DNA of 64,000 nt from Propionivibrio soli (GCF_025770765.1 NZ_JANZKY010000005.1:124001-188000); one strand, 5' to 3'. Counted from the first letter of the stretch, positions 27,828 to 39,689 are shown. Program-made: numbers and translations. Notes: a model not told the origin generated them from the letters alone.

Positions 27828-28574
27828 CTAGCGTTCTTCCTGTCCGGACAGAATGTCGCCCAGCATTTGTTTGCCTTTCGGCGAAACGTACCAGTGCAGC
27901 ACATTCTTGTCGTTGATGCGAGTTTCAATGATGCCGAGATTCTTGAGCACCGTCAGTCGCGTACTGACGAAGTCGCGCGCGAGGCCGGTCTTGTCCGTCA
28001 GGCCGGCCAGATTGCCGTAGACATGAGGTTCGCCGGCGAGTGCCCGCAGTATCTCGACGTCGTTGTACGAAAGAGACTCCTTAGCCGGTTCCGATTTGCC
28101 GTTAGGTGAAGATAACGTCCCGGTCGGATCAGCAGAAGGAATTAATTCCTCTCTGGAGGAACTGGCCAGCTCTCCTTGCTGCTTCATGGTGGCCACCTCA
28201 CGTTTCATTTGGTCGACCTGGCCGATCAGCCGGTTGGCTACATTCTCGAAAACGCGTCGGGAAGCAACCACGTAGATCAGGCAGAAGCCGCCGAAAACGA
28301 AAAAGTCGGCCGGGCGCGACCGTGCCGCTTCGAGCAGGTTGCTCGAGATCATGTTGAGGAAAAGAGGAACGGTCAAGGCGGCGATCACGCCGAGAGTCAG
28401 GTATTTTCGCCAATCGCGCGACTCGGACTCAGCGTGCTTGTCGCACAGGAAAAAATTCGCTAAGCCGCCGAGCAGACCAGCCGCGACCATGATGAGCAGA
28501 ATGACGAGCATATAGCCGTCGAGATTGTTGGGTAAGGCGGTGACCTGGAACGATTTTTGTAATTCAGGATTCAT
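27828..28574 (-). CDS. Three-TM membrane protein with C-terminal winged-helix domain
   Basis: 248 residues. Three hydrophobic segments fill residues about 20-110 (YMLVILLIMVAAGLLGGLANFF, YLTLGVIAALTVPLFLNMI, FFVFGGFCLIYVVASRRVF), followed by a coiled-coil-like stretch (NRLIGQVDQMKREVATMKQQ), a Ser/Pro linker, and a winged helix at about 170-245 (YNDVEILRALAGEPHVYGNLAGL ... SPKGKQML). The N-terminal part reminds me of the YEATS-associated three-TM domain described in predicted bacterial conflict systems, but I cannot run the comparison. First gene of an apparent unit with glmU-glmS (21-base gap). A membrane-tethered regulator is a reasonable reading; function unknown. Confidence 0.75.
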   Translation of the reverse strand: MNPELQKSFQVTALPNNLDGYMLVILLIMVAAGLLGGLANFFLCDKHAESESRDWRKYLTLGVIAALTVPLFLNMISSNLLEAARSRPADFFVFGGFCLIYVVASRRVFENVANRLIGQVDQMKREVATMKQQGELASSSREELIPSADPTGTLSSPNGKSEPAKESLSYNDVEILRALAGEPHVYGNLAGLTDKTGLARDFVSTRLTVLKNLGIIETRINDKNVLHWYVSPKGKQMLGDILSGQEER

Positions 28575-28635
28575 TGTCCACTCCCCCGAACAAGGCAGAC
28601 ATAACTATGCCATAGCCGTCCTTGAACCCAAAAGA

Positions 28636-28669
28636 AAACCGCATAACAGTTGATGCCGTTATGCGGTTT
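28636..28669 (-). terminator. Rho-independent terminator after gltBD
   Basis: AAACCGCATAAC and GTTATGCGGTTT arms with a ten-base loop, perfectly paired over twelve bases; on the minus strand followed by TTCTTTT. It lies about 80 bases after the gltD stop. Confidence 0.85.
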
Positions 28670-28749
28670 GACTACGCTGCACCTCCGCGCCAATGCTTGG
28701 GCGCCCTTTGCCGGCGGCTCACGCCCCGGCGCAAAGACGCTTACGTTCG

Positions 28750-30216
28750 CTAACGAGGCAGCGTGCTGGACCCCATGAGGAAAGCGTCCACTTCACGCGC
28801 GCACTGCCTTCCTTCGCGAATGGCCCAAACGACAAGCGACTGCCCGCGGCGAGTATCTCCGGCCGCAAATACCTTCTCGGCATTCGTCGCATAACAGCCA
28901 TCACCATCCGTCGTCGCCTTGGCGTTGCCACGCGCGTCTTTTTCCACGCCAAAGGCATCGAGCAGCCCACCGACAGGATGCAGAAAGCCCATGGCCAGAA
29001 AAACGAGGTCCGCAGGGATGATTTTCTCGCTGCCCTCGACTTCGCACATCTTGCCGTCTTTCCACTCGAGCTCGACCGTACGCAACTCCTTAACGCAGCC
29101 GCTCTCCCCAGCGAACTCCTTCGTCGCTATCGAAAAACGCCGCTCGGTGGCTCCTTCAAGGTGTGATGACGAAGTACGGAGCTTGAGAGGCCAGTATGGC
29201 CAGGTCAACGCCTTGTTCTCCCGCTCTGGAGGTTGCGGCATCAGTTCGAGTTGCGTCACCGATGCGGCGCCGTGCCGGTAGCTGGTCCCGACGCAGTCCG
29301 ATCCGGTGTCGCCGCCACCGATCACGACGACGTGCTTGCCCTTCGCATTGATCGGATTCGCTTTGCCGCCAGCCACCGCCTTGTTTTGCGGAATCAAGAG
29401 TTGCAGTGCCGGATAAATGCCCTTCAATTCGCGCCCAGGAATAGGCAGGTCGCGGGGGACTTCCGATCCCGCCGCCAGAATCACGGCATCGAACTCCCGT
29501 TGGATCTGCTCGGCCGAAACGAACTCCTTTGCATCGTTGCAGATTCCTTCAGGCAGCTGCTCACTCCCGACGAGCACGCCCGTACGGAACGTCACCCCTT
29601 CCGCCTTCATCTGTTTGACGCGGCGTTCGATGAGCGTCTTGTCGAGTTTGAAGTCCGGTATTCCGTAGCCGAGCAGACCGCCAAGGCGATCGTTCTTCTC
29701 GAAAACCGTCACATCATGACCAACGCGGGCCAATTGTTGCGCCGCCGCAAGGCCGGCGGGACCGGAGCCGACGATAGCGACCTTTTTCCCGGTTTTGGCT
29801 TTCGGCGGCTGCGGCACGATCCACCCCATCTGCCATCCCTTGTCAGCGATCGCGTGCTCGATCGACTTGATTCCGACAGGATCCGAGTTGATGTTGAGCG
29901 TACACGCTTCCTCGCACGGCGCTGGGCAGATACGTCCCGTGAATTCCGGGAAGTTGTTGGTGAGGTGGAGAACGGCAAGCGCCTGCTCCCAATTGCCGCG
30001 ATAAACGAGGTCGTTCCAGTCGGGAATGATGTTGTGGACGGGGCAGCCGTTGTTGCAGAACGGGATACCGCAGTCCATACAGCGCGAACCCTGAAGGCTC
30101 GCTTGTTCATCATTCAGCGTCGCGACGAATTCGCGATAGTGCTTCAATCGCGTCGTCGTCGGCTCATACGCTTCGGACAGGCGCTGGTACTCCATAAAGC
30201 CGGTCGGCTTTCCCAT
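28750..30216 (-). CDS. gltD: Glutamate synthase (NADPH) small subunit
   Basis: 488 residues. N-terminal 4Fe-4S cysteine clusters ([39 protein letters not shown]), FAD-binding [35 protein letters not shown] and NADPH-binding [21 protein letters not shown]. It feeds electrons from NADPH to the large subunit for glutamate synthesis. The ATG shares a base with the gltB stop (TAATG), with a GGAGG ribosome site inside the gltB end, so translation is coupled. Confidence 0.97.
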   Translation of the reverse strand: MGKPTGFMEYQRLSEAYEPTTTRLKHYREFVATLNDEQASLQGSRCMDCGIPFCNNGCPVHNIIPDWNDLVYRGNWEQALAVLHLTNNFPEFTGRICPAPCEEACTLNINSDPVGIKSIEHAIADKGWQMGWIVPQPPKAKTGKKVAIVGSGPAGLAAAQQLARVGHDVTVFEKNDRLGGLLGYGIPDFKLDKTLIERRVKQMKAEGVTFRTGVLVGSEQLPEGICNDAKEFVSAEQIQREFDAVILAAGSEVPRDLPIPGRELKGIYPALQLLIPQNKAVAGGKANPINAKGKHVVVIGGGDTGSDCVGTSYRHGAASVTQLELMPQPPERENKALTWPYWPLKLRTSSSHLEGATERRFSIATKEFAGESGCVKELRTVELEWKDGKMCEVEGSEKIIPADLVFLAMGFLHPVGGLLDAFGVEKDARGNAKATTDGDGCYATNAEKVFAAGDTRRGQSLVVWAIREGRQCAREVDAFLMGSSTLPR

Positions 30217-33200
30217 TATGCAGCCTCCAATTGCTGACTTTCCGCCTTTTGTGCGGCCAATTCGGTTAGCGCGCGACGGTATTCATGCGGCATGACCTTC
30301 ACAAAACGTGCGCGGAAAGCACTCCAGTCGTCAAGAATGCGTTTGGCCTGCAAGCTTCCCGTGTAGGCCGCGTGCTTCTCGATCAGCCCCTTCAGCAAGT
30401 CTTCGTCTGCCATGCCGAGATGGCGGACATCCACCTTACCGTGGCTCTCGAGTTCGTCGCCTGCGTCCGAACCCCGCCTTGCCGCGATTTCTTCCTCGAC
30501 GGGTTCCAACGCAACCTGCGCCAGGTTGCAACGCGATTCGAAAGTCCCGTTCTCGTCAAGAACGTACGCGACGCCGCCGGACATACCAGCCGCGAAGTTG
30601 CGCCCCGTCATGCCAAGAACGACCACCGTACCACCGGTCATGTACTCGCAGCCGTGGTCGCCCACGCCTTCGACGACCGTCGTCGCACCCGAATTGCGGA
30701 CCGCGAAACGCTCGCCCGCCACACCAGCGAAGAAAGCCTCTCCATCGATGGCACCGTAAAGCACCGTGTTGCCGACGATGATGTTCTTCGTCGTATCCCC
30801 GGAGAACGCAGGGTGAGGACGAACGATGACGCGCCCGCCGGAAAGACCCTTACCCACGTAGTCGTTGCAATCCCCGACGATCGAAAGCGTAACGCCGCGC
30901 GCTAGAAAGGCGCCGAAACTCTGCCCCGCCGTCCCGTTGAACGCGATATGTACCGTGTCATCGGGCAGGCCTGTAAAGCCGTACTTGGCCGCTATCCGGC
31001 TCGAAAGCATCGCGCCTACCGTCCGGTTGGCGTTACGGATCGGCATGTCGATGCGAACTTTCTCGCCTTTTTCGATAGCCGGCGCCGCCAGACGGATCAG
31101 TTCATTATCGAGCGCCTTGGATAGCCCGTGGTCCTGAGTTTCGCGGTGATACACCGGCTCGCCGGACAGGCTTGCCGCGGGGCGGAAGATCCGGCTGTAA
31201 TCCAAGCCGCGGGCTTTCCAGTGTTCGATGCCCTTGCGCATGTCGAGCAGATCGACACGCCCGATCAGGTCATCGAAACGGCGAATCCCGATCTGTGCCA
31301 TCAGTTCGCGCAGCTCCTCGGCGACGAAGAAGAAGTAGTTGATGACGTGTTCGGGTTGGCCCGTGAATTTGCGGCGCAGCACCGGATCCTGCGTCGCCAC
31401 GCCGACGGGACAGGTGTTCAGATGGCACTTGCGCATCATGATGCAGCCGGAAACCACGAGCGGGGCAGTGGCGAAACCCACTTCGTCCGCACCGAGCAGC
31501 GCCGCGATGAGGACATCCCGGCCGGTTTTCATCTGACCGTCAGCCTGTACGCGAACACGGCCGCGCAACCTGTTCAGGACTAGCGTCTGCTGCGTTTCGG
31601 CGAGTCCAAGCTCCCATGGCGATCCAGCATACTTGATCGACGACTGCGGGCTCGCCCCGGTGCCGCCGTCATGGCCGGCGATCACCAAATGGTCGGCCTT
31701 GGCCTTCGTCACACCGGCCGCGACCGTTCCCACCCCGACTTCGGAAACCAACTTGACGCTGATCGACGCTTTCGAATTCGCATTCTTCAGGTCGTGAATC
31801 AGCTGCGCCAAATCCTCGATCGAGTAGATGTCGTGGTGCGGCGGCGGCGAGATGAGGCCGACGCCCGGCACCGAGTGGCGCAGGAAACCGATGTACTCGG
31901 ACACCTTATGCCCCGGCAACTGCCCCCCTTCACCGGGCTTTGCGCCTTGCGCCATCTTGATCTGGATCTGGTCGGCATTGACCAGATACTCTGTCGTCAC
32001 GCCGAACCGTCCCGACGCGACCTGTTTGATCGCAGAACGGAGACTGTCGCCTTCCTTCAGCTCGTAGTCGCGTTCGATGCGCCCCTTGCCGACGATATCG
32101 GAAACCAGTTGTCCGGCCTTGACGGGCTTGAAGCGGGCAGGATCTTCGCCGCCTTCTCCGGTGTTCGACCGGCCGCCGATGCGGTTCATGGCGATGGCCA
32201 GGGTGCTGTGCGCCTCGGTCGAAATCGAGCCGAGCGACATGGCGCCCGTAGCAAACCGCTTCACGATGTCCTTGGCCGGCTCAACTTCGTCCAGCGGAAC
32301 CGACGCCCCGGCCGGCTTGATTTCAAACAAGCCGCGCAAAGTCATATGACGCTGACTCTGATCGTTGATGATACGCGCGTACTCTTTGTAGGTTTCGTAC
32401 TTGCCGGAACGCGTCGAATGCTGCAGCTTGGCAATCGCATCCGGCGTCCACATGTGCTCGTCCCCACGGATCCGGAACGCGTATTCGCCACCCGGATCGA
32501 GCATGCGGGCCAGCCCGGGATTATCCCCGAAGGCCTCCTTGTGCAGCCGGATCGCCTCTTCCATGACTTCGAAAACGCCGATCCCTTCGACCTGGCTCGA
32601 CGTACCGGTGAAGTACTTGTCAACCATCTTCTTCTGCAGGCCGATGGCTTCGAAAATCTGCGCGCCAGTGTAGGACATGTAGGTCGAGATGCCCATCTTC
32701 GACATCACCTTCAGCAGCCCCTTGCCGATGCCCTTAACGTAGTGCTTAACGTGTTTTTCCCGTTTTTCCGGATCGTTGCCCGCCATCTGCTGCAGGGTCT
32801 CCAGCGCCAAATACGGGTGGACAGCTTCAGCACCGTAGCCGGCAAGCACGGCGAAGTGATGCGTCTCGCGTGCGGCACCGGTTTCCACGACCAAGCCAGC
32901 GCGTGTGCGCAAGCCACGGGTCACCAGATGCTGGTGTACCGCGGAAGTCGCGAGCAGAGCCGGGATTGCAACGTGGTCCTTGTCGACCTTGCGGTCGGAG
33001 ACAATCAAGAGGCCGACGCCCCGCTGCACAGCATCCTCGGCTTCCGCGCATAGCGACGCGAGACGCGCCTCGACGCCTTCCTTGCCCCAGGCGAGGGGAT
33101 AGCAGATGTCGAGTTCGGCCGAATGGAATTTGTCGTCGGTATAAGCAGCGATGTTCCGTAGCTTGGCCATGTCGGCGTACGTCAACACGGGCTGCGAGAC

Positions 33201-34904
33201 TTCAAGCCGATACGGCGGGTTGATTTCGTTGATCCCGAGCAGGTTGGGCTTCGGGCCAATGAACGACACCAGCGACATGACGAGCTGTTCGCGAATGGGA
33301 TCGATCGGTGGGTTCGTCACCTGCGCGAACAATTGCCGGAAGTAGTTGAACAAGGATTTGTTCTTGTTTGACAGGACGGCCAACGGCGAATCGTTGCCCA
33401 TCGAGCCGACGGCCTCTTCGCCTGACTTGGCGAGCGGTTCGAGGATGAGTTTGATGTCCTCCTGCGTATAGCCGAAGGCTTGCTGGCGATCGAGGAGCGA
33501 TGCAGAGGATTCGGGAGGCGCCGCATGCGCCGGGACCTCCAGGCTATCGATCTTGATGTTGATCCGAGCGACCCAATCCTGGTACGGCTTCTGTTGCGAC
33601 AGTGTCTCCTTAAGCTCGACATCATCGATGATCCGACCCTGGTCGAGGTCGATCAGGAACATCTTGCCCGGCTGCAACCGCCATTTCTTGACAATCTTCG
33701 ATTCCGGGATGGGAAGCACGCCGGATTCGGATGACATCACGACGTAGTCGTCGTCCGTCACGAGATAGCGCGCGGGGCGCAGTCCGTTACGGTCGAGCGT
33801 GGCGCCAATCTGGCGACCATCCGTAAACGCCACGGCCGCCGGCCCATCCCACGGCTCCATCATTGCCGCGTGATATTCGTAGAAAGCGCGCCGTTTCTCA
33901 TCCATCAGCGTGTGCGATTCCCAAGCTTCGGGAATCAGCATCATCATGGCATGCGCTAGGGAGTACCCTCCCATCACCAGGAGTTCGAGTGCGTTGTCGA
34001 ACGAAGCGGTATCGGACTGGTTCGGATAGATGAGCGGCCAGATCTTATCGAGATCGGGTCCCAACAAGGGGGACGACGTCCCCTTCTCGCGCGCGCGCAT
34101 CCAGTTGTAGTTGCCGCGTAGCGTGTTGATCTCCCCGTTATGGGCGATCATGCGGAACGGGTGGGCAAGCGGCCACGTTGGGAACGTATTGGTCGAGAAC
34201 CGTTGGTGCACCAGAGCCAACGCCGAAACCACGCGCGGATCCTTCAGGTCGACATAGTATTCGCCGACCTGATCAGCCAGTAACAACCCCTTGTAAACAA
34301 TTGTCCTTGCGGACATCGACGGTTGGTAAAACTCCTTGCTGTGTTCAAGCCCCAGAGAGCGAATCGCGTTCGCCGCCCGACGGCGAATGACGTAGAGCTT
34401 GCGCTCAAGCGCATCTGTCACCATGACGTCCGCACCGCGGCCGATGAAGACTTGGCGAATTACCGGTTCGCGCTCGCGAACGGCGGGTGACATGGGCATC
34501 GCACGATCGACCGGGACATCGCGCCAGCCAAGAACCACCTGACCTTCGGCACGAACGGCGCGCTCGATTTCTTCTTGGCACGCGAGCCTGGAAGCGGATT
34601 CCTTCGGCAGAAAGACCATGCCGACGCCATAGTCGCCTGCACGAGGCAGAACCACCCCTTGCTTGGCCATCTCATCGCGCAGGTAATCGTCAGGAATCTG
34701 AATCAGGATCCCCGCGCCGTCACCCATCAATGGATCGGCACCCACAGCGCCCCGGTGATCCAAGTTCTTGAGGATCAGGAGCCCCTGCTGGATGATCGAG
34801 TGGCTTTTTTGGCCTTTGATGTGCGCTACAAAACCGACGCCGCAAGCGTCGTGCTCGTTGGCCGGGTCGTATAGGCCCTGCCGCTCAGGTACAGCCGAAT
34901 CCAT
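30216..34904 (-). CDS. gltB: Glutamate synthase (NADPH) large subunit
   Basis: 1562 residues from the ATG at 34904, with GAGG upstream; GTG at 34907 and TTG at 34913 are in-frame alternatives. Class-II amidotransferase domain with the nucleophile in [14 protein letters not shown], exposed after removal of about 20 residues; central domain; FMN-binding TIM barrel with [30 protein letters not shown] and [18 protein letters not shown]; 3Fe-4S cysteines in [22 protein letters not shown]-terminal GXGXG beta-helix ([21 protein letters not shown]). It converts glutamine plus 2-oxoglutarate to two glutamates. A terminator-like hairpin lies in its leader. Confidence 0.97.
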   Translation of the reverse strand: MDSAVPERQGLYDPANEHDACGVGFVAHIKGQKSHSIIQQGLLILKNLDHRGAVGADPLMGDGAGILIQIPDDYLRDEMAKQGVVLPRAGDYGVGMVFLPKESASRLACQEEIERAVRAEGQVVLGWRDVPVDRAMPMSPAVREREPVIRQVFIGRGADVMVTDALERKLYVIRRRAANAIRSLGLEHSKEFYQPSMSARTIVYKGLLLADQVGEYYVDLKDPRVVSALALVHQRFSTNTFPTWPLAHPFRMIAHNGEINTLRGNYNWMRAREKGTSSPLLGPDLDKIWPLIYPNQSDTASFDNALELLVMGGYSLAHAMMMLIPEAWESHTLMDEKRRAFYEYHAAMMEPWDGPAAVAFTDGRQIGATLDRNGLRPARYLVTDDDYVVMSSESGVLPIPESKIVKKWRLQPGKMFLIDLDQGRIIDDVELKETLSQQKPYQDWVARINIKIDSLEVPAHAAPPESSASLLDRQQAFGYTQEDIKLILEPLAKSGEEAVGSMGNDSPLAVLSNKNKSLFNYFRQLFAQVTNPPIDPIREQLVMSLVSFIGPKPNLLGINEINPPYRLEVSQPVLTYADMAKLRNIAAYTDDKFHSAELDICYPLAWGKEGVEARLASLCAEAEDAVQRGVGLLIVSDRKVDKDHVAIPALLATSAVHQHLVTRGLRTRAGLVVETGAARETHHFAVLAGYGAEAVHPYLALETLQQMAGNDPEKREKHVKHYVKGIGKGLLKVMSKMGISTYMSYTGAQIFEAIGLQKKMVDKYFTGTSSQVEGIGVFEVMEEAIRLHKEAFGDNPGLARMLDPGGEYAFRIRGDEHMWTPDAIAKLQHSTRSGKYETYKEYARIINDQSQRHMTLRGLFEIKPAGASVPLDEVEPAKDIVKRFATGAMSLGSISTEAHSTLAIAMNRIGGRSNTGEGGEDPARFKPVKAGQLVSDIVGKGRIERDYELKEGDSLRSAIKQVASGRFGVTTEYLVNADQIQIKMAQGAKPGEGGQLPGHKVSEYIGFLRHSVPGVGLISPPPHHDIYSIEDLAQLIHDLKNANSKASISVKLVSEVGVGTVAAGVTKAKADHLVIAGHDGGTGASPQSSIKYAGSPWELGLAETQQTLVLNRLRGRVRVQADGQMKTGRDVLIAALLGADEVGFATAPLVVSGCIMMRKCHLNTCPVGVATQDPVLRRKFTGQPEHVINYFFFVAEELRELMAQIGIRRFDDLIGRVDLLDMRKGIEHWKARGLDYSRIFRPAASLSGEPVYHRETQDHGLSKALDNELIRLAAPAIEKGEKVRIDMPIRNANRTVGAMLSSRIAAKYGFTGLPDDTVHIAFNGTAGQSFGAFLARGVTLSIVGDCNDYVGKGLSGGRVIVRPHPAFSGDTTKNIIVGNTVLYGAIDGEAFFAGVAGERFAVRNSGATTVVEGVGDHGCEYMTGGTVVVLGMTGRNFAAGMSGGVAYVLDENGTFESRCNLAQVALEPVEEEIAARRGSDAGDELESHGKVDVRHLGMADEDLLKGLIEKHAAYTGSLQAKRILDDWSAFRARFVKVMPHEYRRALTELAAQKAESQQLEAA

Positions 34905-34970
34905 CACGCTCAATCCTCAAAGATGAGATTACACAGAATGAGAACATCAGATGTCGACCCACCAAACGTC

Positions 34971-34993
34971 AAAAAAGCCGGCCTAGGCCAGCT
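34971..34993 (-). terminator. Terminator-like hairpin in the gltB leader (possible attenuator)
   Basis: On the minus strand AGCTGGCCTAGGCCGGCT folds into a six- to seven-pair stem around a small loop and runs into TTTTTT. It lies 66 bases before the gltB ATG and points towards gltB, so it should stop transcripts started further upstream unless something prevents folding. Confidence 0.55.
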
Positions 34994-35018
34994 TATGGTT
35001 TTGTTGGGGCGACCTAGG

Positions 35019-35046
35019 AGTATATCGCGAAACCCCACTGCTACAA
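35019..35046 (-). promoter_or_regulatory. Probable sigma-70 promoter of gltBD
   Basis: On the minus strand TTGTAG (35041-35046), a 16-base spacer and TATACT (35019-35024). The -10 matches five of six consensus bases; the -35 only three. The predicted start near 35012 is some 20 bases before the terminator-like hairpin. Confidence 0.45.
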
Positions 35047-35118
35047 ATCGTTTTTACCAAGGCGCCACGGGGTTTATGCACCTTTTTGGGGCAGTTGTCG
35101 GCCCCTTGGATTTTTCGC

Positions 35119-35141
35119 ATTACGGTCATGAATACCGTAAT
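35119..35141. repeat. Perfect inverted repeat, candidate operator
   Basis: ATTACGGT-N7-ACCGTAAT: eight-base perfect arms. No T-tract follows on either strand, so it looks like a protein-binding site and not a terminator. It lies about 215 bases upstream of gltB and 270 upstream of pntA, 70 bases upstream of the predicted gltB -35. Confidence 0.4.
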
Positions 35142-35407
35142 CCGGTAGAATTCCAATCCGTCCCCATCCCCCCATGGTATATTTGTGACCCTGCCAGAAG
35201 TATGACCGCTCAGAACAAAAAAACTCCGGGCAGAAGCCGGCCAAAGAGATAAAAAACAGAAGCGCGCAACGCGACGCCTCATATGCGCCGGCCAGGGAGA
35301 TTCGGCTGTTCAATTTCAGGTATCTGCAGCTTCGCCTTTGCGGATAAGCGGTATGCATCCATGCACGCCGTATTTTTAACACTTAGAAACGAGTGATGGA
35401 GAACTGA

Positions 35408-36994
35408 ATGCCACTGACTATCGGAGTACCACGAGAGGTCTTTGCGGGCGAGAAACGTGTCGCGACCGTTCCGGAAGTTGTCGGAAAACTGATTAAGCTA
35501 GGTTTCAAAGTCGCAGTCGAGTCTGGCGCCGGTGATTTGGCAAACTTCAATGACGACGCGTACCGCGAAGCGGGTGCAGAGGTTATCGACAGTGCAGCCA
35601 AACTATGGGCGACGTCCGACATCGTCTTCAAAGTGCGTGGCCCCTCAGAAGAAGAAATCGGTCTTCTGCGCGAAGGCGGAGCGCTCATTTCCTTTATTTG
35701 GCCGGCCCAAAACCCGGAGCTGATGCAAAAGCTCGCCGCGAAGAAGGCTACCGTCCTGGCGATCGATACGCTCCCGCGCCAACTCTCACGCGCTCAGAAG
35801 ATGGATGCCTTGACCTCCATGGCCGGCATCAGCGGGTATCGCGCAGTTATCGAAGCAGCCAACGCGTTTGGCCGCTTCTTCAACGGTCAAGTGACGGCTG
35901 CGGGCAAGATTCCTCCGGCTAAGGTCTTCATCGCAGGGGCAGGCGTTGCGGGCTTGGCCGCCATAGGCACCGCGGCCAATCTGGGCGCCATCGTACGCGC
36001 CAACGACACGCGGGCCGAAGTGGCAGATCAAGTTGTGTCGCTTGGCGGCGAATTCGTCAAGGTCGATTACGAGGAAGAAGGCTCCGGCGGTGGCGGTTAC
36101 GCCAAAGTGATGAGCGAAGGCTTCCAACAGGCCCAGCGCGATATGTATGCCAAGCAGGCCAAGGAAGTCGACATCATCATCACCACGGCTCTCATCCCCG
36201 GGAAACCCGCACCCCGACTCATCTCAGCCGAGATGGTGAAGAGCATGAAGCCGGGCAGCGTAATTGTTGACATGGCCGGAGAACAGGGAGGGAACTGCGA
36301 ACTAACCGAGCCGGGGAGGGCCGTCGTGAAGCACGGCGTCACCATCATCGGCTATACCGACTTGCCGAGCCGCCTCGCAAGGCAATCGTCGACGCTCTAC
36401 GCGAACAACCTGCTTCGTCTGACCGAAGAACTCTGCAAGACCAAGGACGGCATCATCAACGTCAATATGGAAGACGACGCCATCCGTGGGCTGACGGTGA
36501 TCAAGGAAGGCAGCATCACTTGGCCTGCGCCTCCGCCAAAACTCCCGGCGGCCCCAGCACCCAAGGCAGCGGCTGCAGCAGTGGCAGTGAAGAAGGCACC
36601 GGCTCACGGCGAAGCATCCGGCCCGATGTCAGGAACGGCCGCGGCCATCATTTTCGGCATCGGCGCCCTACTCTTCTTGCTCGTCGGGGCCTACGCGCCG
36701 GAGAAATTCCTTGGTCACTTCACCGTCTTCGTGCTCGCCTGCTTCGTCGGCTACATGGTGGTCTGGAACGTCAAACCGGCCCTGCATACGCCGCTGATGA
36801 GCGTCACCAACGCAGTGAGCAGCATCATCGCCATCGGAGCCTTGGTGCAAATCGCTCCTCCGCTCGCCGGCGACGTCGCGCGTCCCGACGAATGGATACG
36901 GTGGCTTTCCATCGGAGGCATCGTGCTCGCCACGATCAATATGTTCGGTGGCTTCGCCGTTACCCAGCGCATGCTGGCTATGTTCCGTAAATAG
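35408..36994 (+). CDS. pntA: NAD(P) transhydrogenase subunit alpha
   Basis: 528 residues, the fused E. coli-type alpha subunit. Domain I with the NAD-binding [26 protein letters not shown] and the [14 protein letters not shown] segment; an Ala/Pro-rich linker ([18 protein letters not shown]) near 380; then the four membrane helices of domain II ([19 protein letters not shown] and following). With PntB it couples hydride transfer from NADH to NADP with proton entry. GGAG lies just upstream of the start; pntB follows after 13 bases. Confidence 0.96.
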   Translation: MPLTIGVPREVFAGEKRVATVPEVVGKLIKLGFKVAVESGAGDLANFNDDAYREAGAEVIDSAAKLWATSDIVFKVRGPSEEEIGLLREGGALISFIWPAQNPELMQKLAAKKATVLAIDTLPRQLSRAQKMDALTSMAGISGYRAVIEAANAFGRFFNGQVTAAGKIPPAKVFIAGAGVAGLAAIGTAANLGAIVRANDTRAEVADQVVSLGGEFVKVDYEEEGSGGGGYAKVMSEGFQQAQRDMYAKQAKEVDIIITTALIPGKPAPRLISAEMVKSMKPGSVIVDMAGEQGGNCELTEPGRAVVKHGVTIIGYTDLPSRLARQSSTLYANNLLRLTEELCKTKDGIINVNMEDDAIRGLTVIKEGSITWPAPPPKLPAAPAPKAAAAAVAVKKAPAHGEASGPMSGTAAAIIFGIGALLFLLVGAYAPEKFLGHFTVFVLACFVGYMVVWNVKPALHTPLMSVTNAVSSIIAIGALVQIAPPLAGDVARPDEWIRWLSIGGIVLATINMFGGFAVTQRMLAMFRK

Positions 36995-37007
36995 GGAGAA
37001 TTAGAAC

Positions 37008-38432
37008 ATGTCTGGAAATCTGGCAACCGTCTCCTATATCGGAGCTACGATTCTTTTCATTCTGTGCCTGGGAGGCTTGTCGAACCAGGAAACAGCGCGT
37101 CGCGGGAACCTTTACGGCGTCATCGGTATGGCGATCGCTGTACTCGCTACTGTTTTCGGTCCTCACATCACAGCGGCAGGCATTCCCTGGATCATCGGCG
37201 CCATGGTGGTCGGCGCCGCGGTCGGACTCTACCTCGCGCGTGCGGTGCAAATGACCCAGATGCCCGAGTTGGTGGCATTCATGCACAGCATGGTCGGTTT
37301 GGCCGCCATGCTGGTCGGATACGCCAACTTCATCGACCCCGCGGTTTCGGTGGGTCTCGCACCGGCCGAAAAGGCAATTCACGAAATTGAGATGTATGTC
37401 GGTGTGCTGATCGGGGCTGTGACGTTCTCGGGTTCCGTGATTGCCTTCGGAAAGCTCTCCGGCAAGATCGGTGGCAAACCTGTTTTGCTGCCTGGCCGCC
37501 ATTGGATCAACCTTGTTGGCCTGCTGATCATAATCTACTATGGCCGCGAGTTCCTCCATGCCGTCACCGTGGCGCAAGGAATGACGCCGATGATCGTGAT
37601 GACGATCATTTCCCTGCTCTTCGGGGTGCATATGGTTATGGCAATCGGCGGAGCCGACATGCCGGTCGTCGTCTCCATGCTCAACAGCTACTCGGGATGG
37701 GCGGCAGCGGCAACAGGCTTCATGTTGTCGAACGATCTGTTGATCGTCACTGGTGCGCTCGTCGGCTCAAGCGGTGCGATTCTGTCGTATATCATGTGCA
37801 GAGCGATGAATCGGCAGTTCCTAAGCGTGATTGCAGGCGGCTTCGGTTCAGATAGCGGCGCCCCGGCAGCGAAGTCAGGTGACGGAGCTGCCCAGCCAGC
37901 GGGAGAGGTTACCCCGATCAGCGCGGTTGAAACCGCCGAACTTCTGCGTGAAGCGAAAAACGTCATCATCGTCCCAGGATACGGGATGGCGGTCGCGCAA
38001 GCTCAACACATCGTTTTCGAGATTACGAAACACTTGCGCGACAAGGGTGTGAACGTGCGCTTTGGTATTCACCCTGTCGCGGGGCGGATGCCGGGCCATA
38101 TGAACGTCCTTCTCGCCGAAGCCAAAGTGCCTTATGACGTCGTGTTTGAAATGGACGAGTTGAATGATGATTTTCCGGACACCGACGTCGCGATGGTTAT
38201 CGGAGCCAATGACATCGTCAACCCGGCCGCCCAAGAGGATCCGACAAGCCCGATCGCTGGCATGCCGGTACTCGAAGTCTGGAAGGCGAAGAGCTCGATT
38301 GTGATGAAACGCAGCATGGCTTCCGGTTATGCGGGGGTGGACAACCCGCTGTTCTACAAAGAGAACAACCGGATGCTTTTCGGGGACGCGAAGAAGATGC
38401 TCGACGAGGTTCTTGTCGCCTTAATGAGTTAG
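37008..38432 (+). CDS. pntB: NAD(P) transhydrogenase subunit beta
   Basis: 474 residues. N-terminal membrane domain of about nine helices, including [27 protein letters not shown], and the C-terminal NADP-binding domain III with [33 protein letters not shown] and the [18 protein letters not shown] loop. Second gene of pntAB. A strong terminator follows 21 bases later, so the unit ends here. Confidence 0.97.
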   Translation: MSGNLATVSYIGATILFILCLGGLSNQETARRGNLYGVIGMAIAVLATVFGPHITAAGIPWIIGAMVVGAAVGLYLARAVQMTQMPELVAFMHSMVGLAAMLVGYANFIDPAVSVGLAPAEKAIHEIEMYVGVLIGAVTFSGSVIAFGKLSGKIGGKPVLLPGRHWINLVGLLIIIYYGREFLHAVTVAQGMTPMIVMTIISLLFGVHMVMAIGGADMPVVVSMLNSYSGWAAAATGFMLSNDLLIVTGALVGSSGAILSYIMCRAMNRQFLSVIAGGFGSDSGAPAAKSGDGAAQPAGEVTPISAVETAELLREAKNVIIVPGYGMAVAQAQHIVFEITKHLRDKGVNVRFGIHPVAGRMPGHMNVLLAEAKVPYDVVFEMDELNDDFPDTDVAMVIGANDIVNPAAQEDPTSPIAGMPVLEVWKAKSSIVMKRSMASGYAGVDNPLFYKENNRMLFGDAKKMLDEVLVALMS

Positions 38433-38453
38433 GACAAGACTTGGTTCAAACGA

Positions 38454-38480
38454 ACGGCGCTCGACCATGAGCGCCGTTTT
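38454..38480 (+). terminator. Rho-independent terminator after pntAB
   Basis: ACGGCGCTC and GAGCGCCGT arms, a six-base loop and a TTTT tail, directly after pntB. Confidence 0.88.
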
Positions 38481-38573
38481 CATTTCTATCCTCGCGATCG
38501 GAGGCGCATGAAGCGAACATCGGAGACACCTTCTAGCCGTTCGGTCGGCTCCAGCTATCAGCCAACACTTGAT

Positions 38574-39689
38574 CTAGATTTCACCCACCGCGAACAAGCG
38601 GCGATGCTCTTTCATCGCATAACGGTCGGTCATGCCGGCGATATAGTCTGCGACGCGGCGCGCCTGATCGGCCTTGTCGCGGTACGGTGGCGGCAGTAAA
38701 CGCGAGTCAGAAAGAAACGCCAAAAACAGCTCCGAGACGATCCTCTGCGCCTTGCTCGTCATGCGTAGAACTTGATAATGCTGATACAGGTTCCTATTGA
38801 GGAACCGTTTCATTTCCTGCTGAGCTTCGCGCATCGGGGCTGAAAAACCGACCAGTGGACCAACGGCCCTCGCTTCAGCTAGCGATTGGGGATTGGATGC
38901 GGCAATGTTGCTTGCTGTCGTCTCAATCAGGTCACACACCAGAACGTTGATCATTCGGCGAACAATCTCGTGAACCAGCCGTCGCCCAGCCAAATCCGGA
39001 TAAAGGGACTTAACCTCGGTCCACTGGCGAGCGAACAAACCGACATCCTGAAGCTGTTCGAGCGAAATCAAGCCGGAGCGGAGCCCATCATCGACGTCGT
39101 GATTGTTGTAGGCAACTTCGTCGGCCAGATTACAGATTTGCGCTTCGAGCGACGGCTGAGTTTGATTGAAAAAACGCTCACCGATGTCGCCGAGCTTAGC
39201 CGCGTTTTTCAAGGAACAGTGCTTGATGATCCCTTCCCGCGTCTCGAAGCAGAGGTTCAGCCCATCGAACTCCGCGTACCGCTCCTCAAGCACGTCCACG
39301 ATTCGCAAGCTCTGGAGGTTATGCTCGAACCCGCCGTACTGCAACATGCATCCATTAAGCGCGTCCTGTCCCGCGTGGCCGAACGGTGTATGTCCAAGGT
39401 CGTGTGCCAGCGAAATCGCCTCTGCCAAGTCTTCATTAAGGCGCAGTGAACGCGCTACGGCGCGAGCAATTTGCGCAACTTCAATACTGTGCGTCAGCCT
39501 GGTGCGGAAGAGATCACCTTCGTGGTTGACGAAAACCTGCGTCTTGTATTCCAGCCGCCGGAACGCTGTCGAGTGGACGATGCGGTCGCGGTCGCGTTGA
39601 AACTCGCTACGGTACGATGGAGCTTGGTCTTGGAAACGACGCCCGCGCGAATTGGCCGAGGAAACGGCATACGGCGCCAAATCATGCAT
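38574..39689 (-). CDS. dgt: Deoxyguanosinetriphosphate triphosphohydrolase-like protein
   Basis: 371 residues from the ATG at 39689, which overlaps the end of aroB by 8 bases. HD-domain metal residues: His in [16 protein letters not shown], the HD pair in [20 protein letters not shown], and the later Asp in [44 protein letters not shown] is characteristic of the Dgt family. This short (about 370 residue) clade is often annotated as dGTPase-like, since its exact nucleotide preference differs from E. coli Dgt. Last gene of the aroK-aroB-dgt run, as in many betaproteobacteria. Confidence 0.93.
   Translation of the reverse strand: MHDLAPYAVSSANSRGRRFQDQAPSYRSEFQRDRDRIVHSTAFRRLEYKTQVFVNHEGDLFRTRLTHSIEVAQIARAVARSLRLNEDLAEAISLAHDLGHTPFGHAGQDALNGCMLQYGGFEHNLQSLRIVDVLEERYAEFDGLNLCFETREGIIKHCSLKNAAKLGDIGERFFNQTQPSLEAQICNLADEVAYNNHDVDDGLRSGLISLEQLQDVGLFARQWTEVKSLYPDLAGRRLVHEIVRRMINVLVCDLIETTASNIAASNPQSLAEARAVGPLVGFSAPMREAQQEMKRFLNRNLYQHYQVLRMTSKAQRIVSELFLAFLSDSRLLPPPYRDKADQARRVADYIAGMTDRYAMKEHRRLFAVGEI

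Larger units (their letters stand above)
34905..35407. other. Divergent gltB/pntA control region
   Basis: About 500 bases without a credible gene. It holds a probable gltB promoter (35019-35046), a terminator-like hairpin in the gltB leader (34971-34993), a perfect inverted repeat (35119-35141), a GGGGC/GCCCC hairpin (35088-35105) and, near pntA, a TGCAT-CC-ATGCA palindrome around 35353-35364. Confidence 0.6.

Noticed and set aside
29233-30237. A 334-residue ORF antisense to gltD
   Set aside because: Shadow of gltD with Arg-rich composition; no ribosome site or domain.
31671-33053. A 460-residue ORF antisense to gltB
   Set aside because: It mirrors a fully conserved gltB frame in high-GC DNA, has low-complexity Arg/Asp/His composition and no family resemblance.
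34923-35252. A 109-residue ORF in the gltB/pntA intergenic region
   Set aside because: Composition is not coding-like, and it runs through the probable gltB promoter, the leader hairpin and an inverted repeat.
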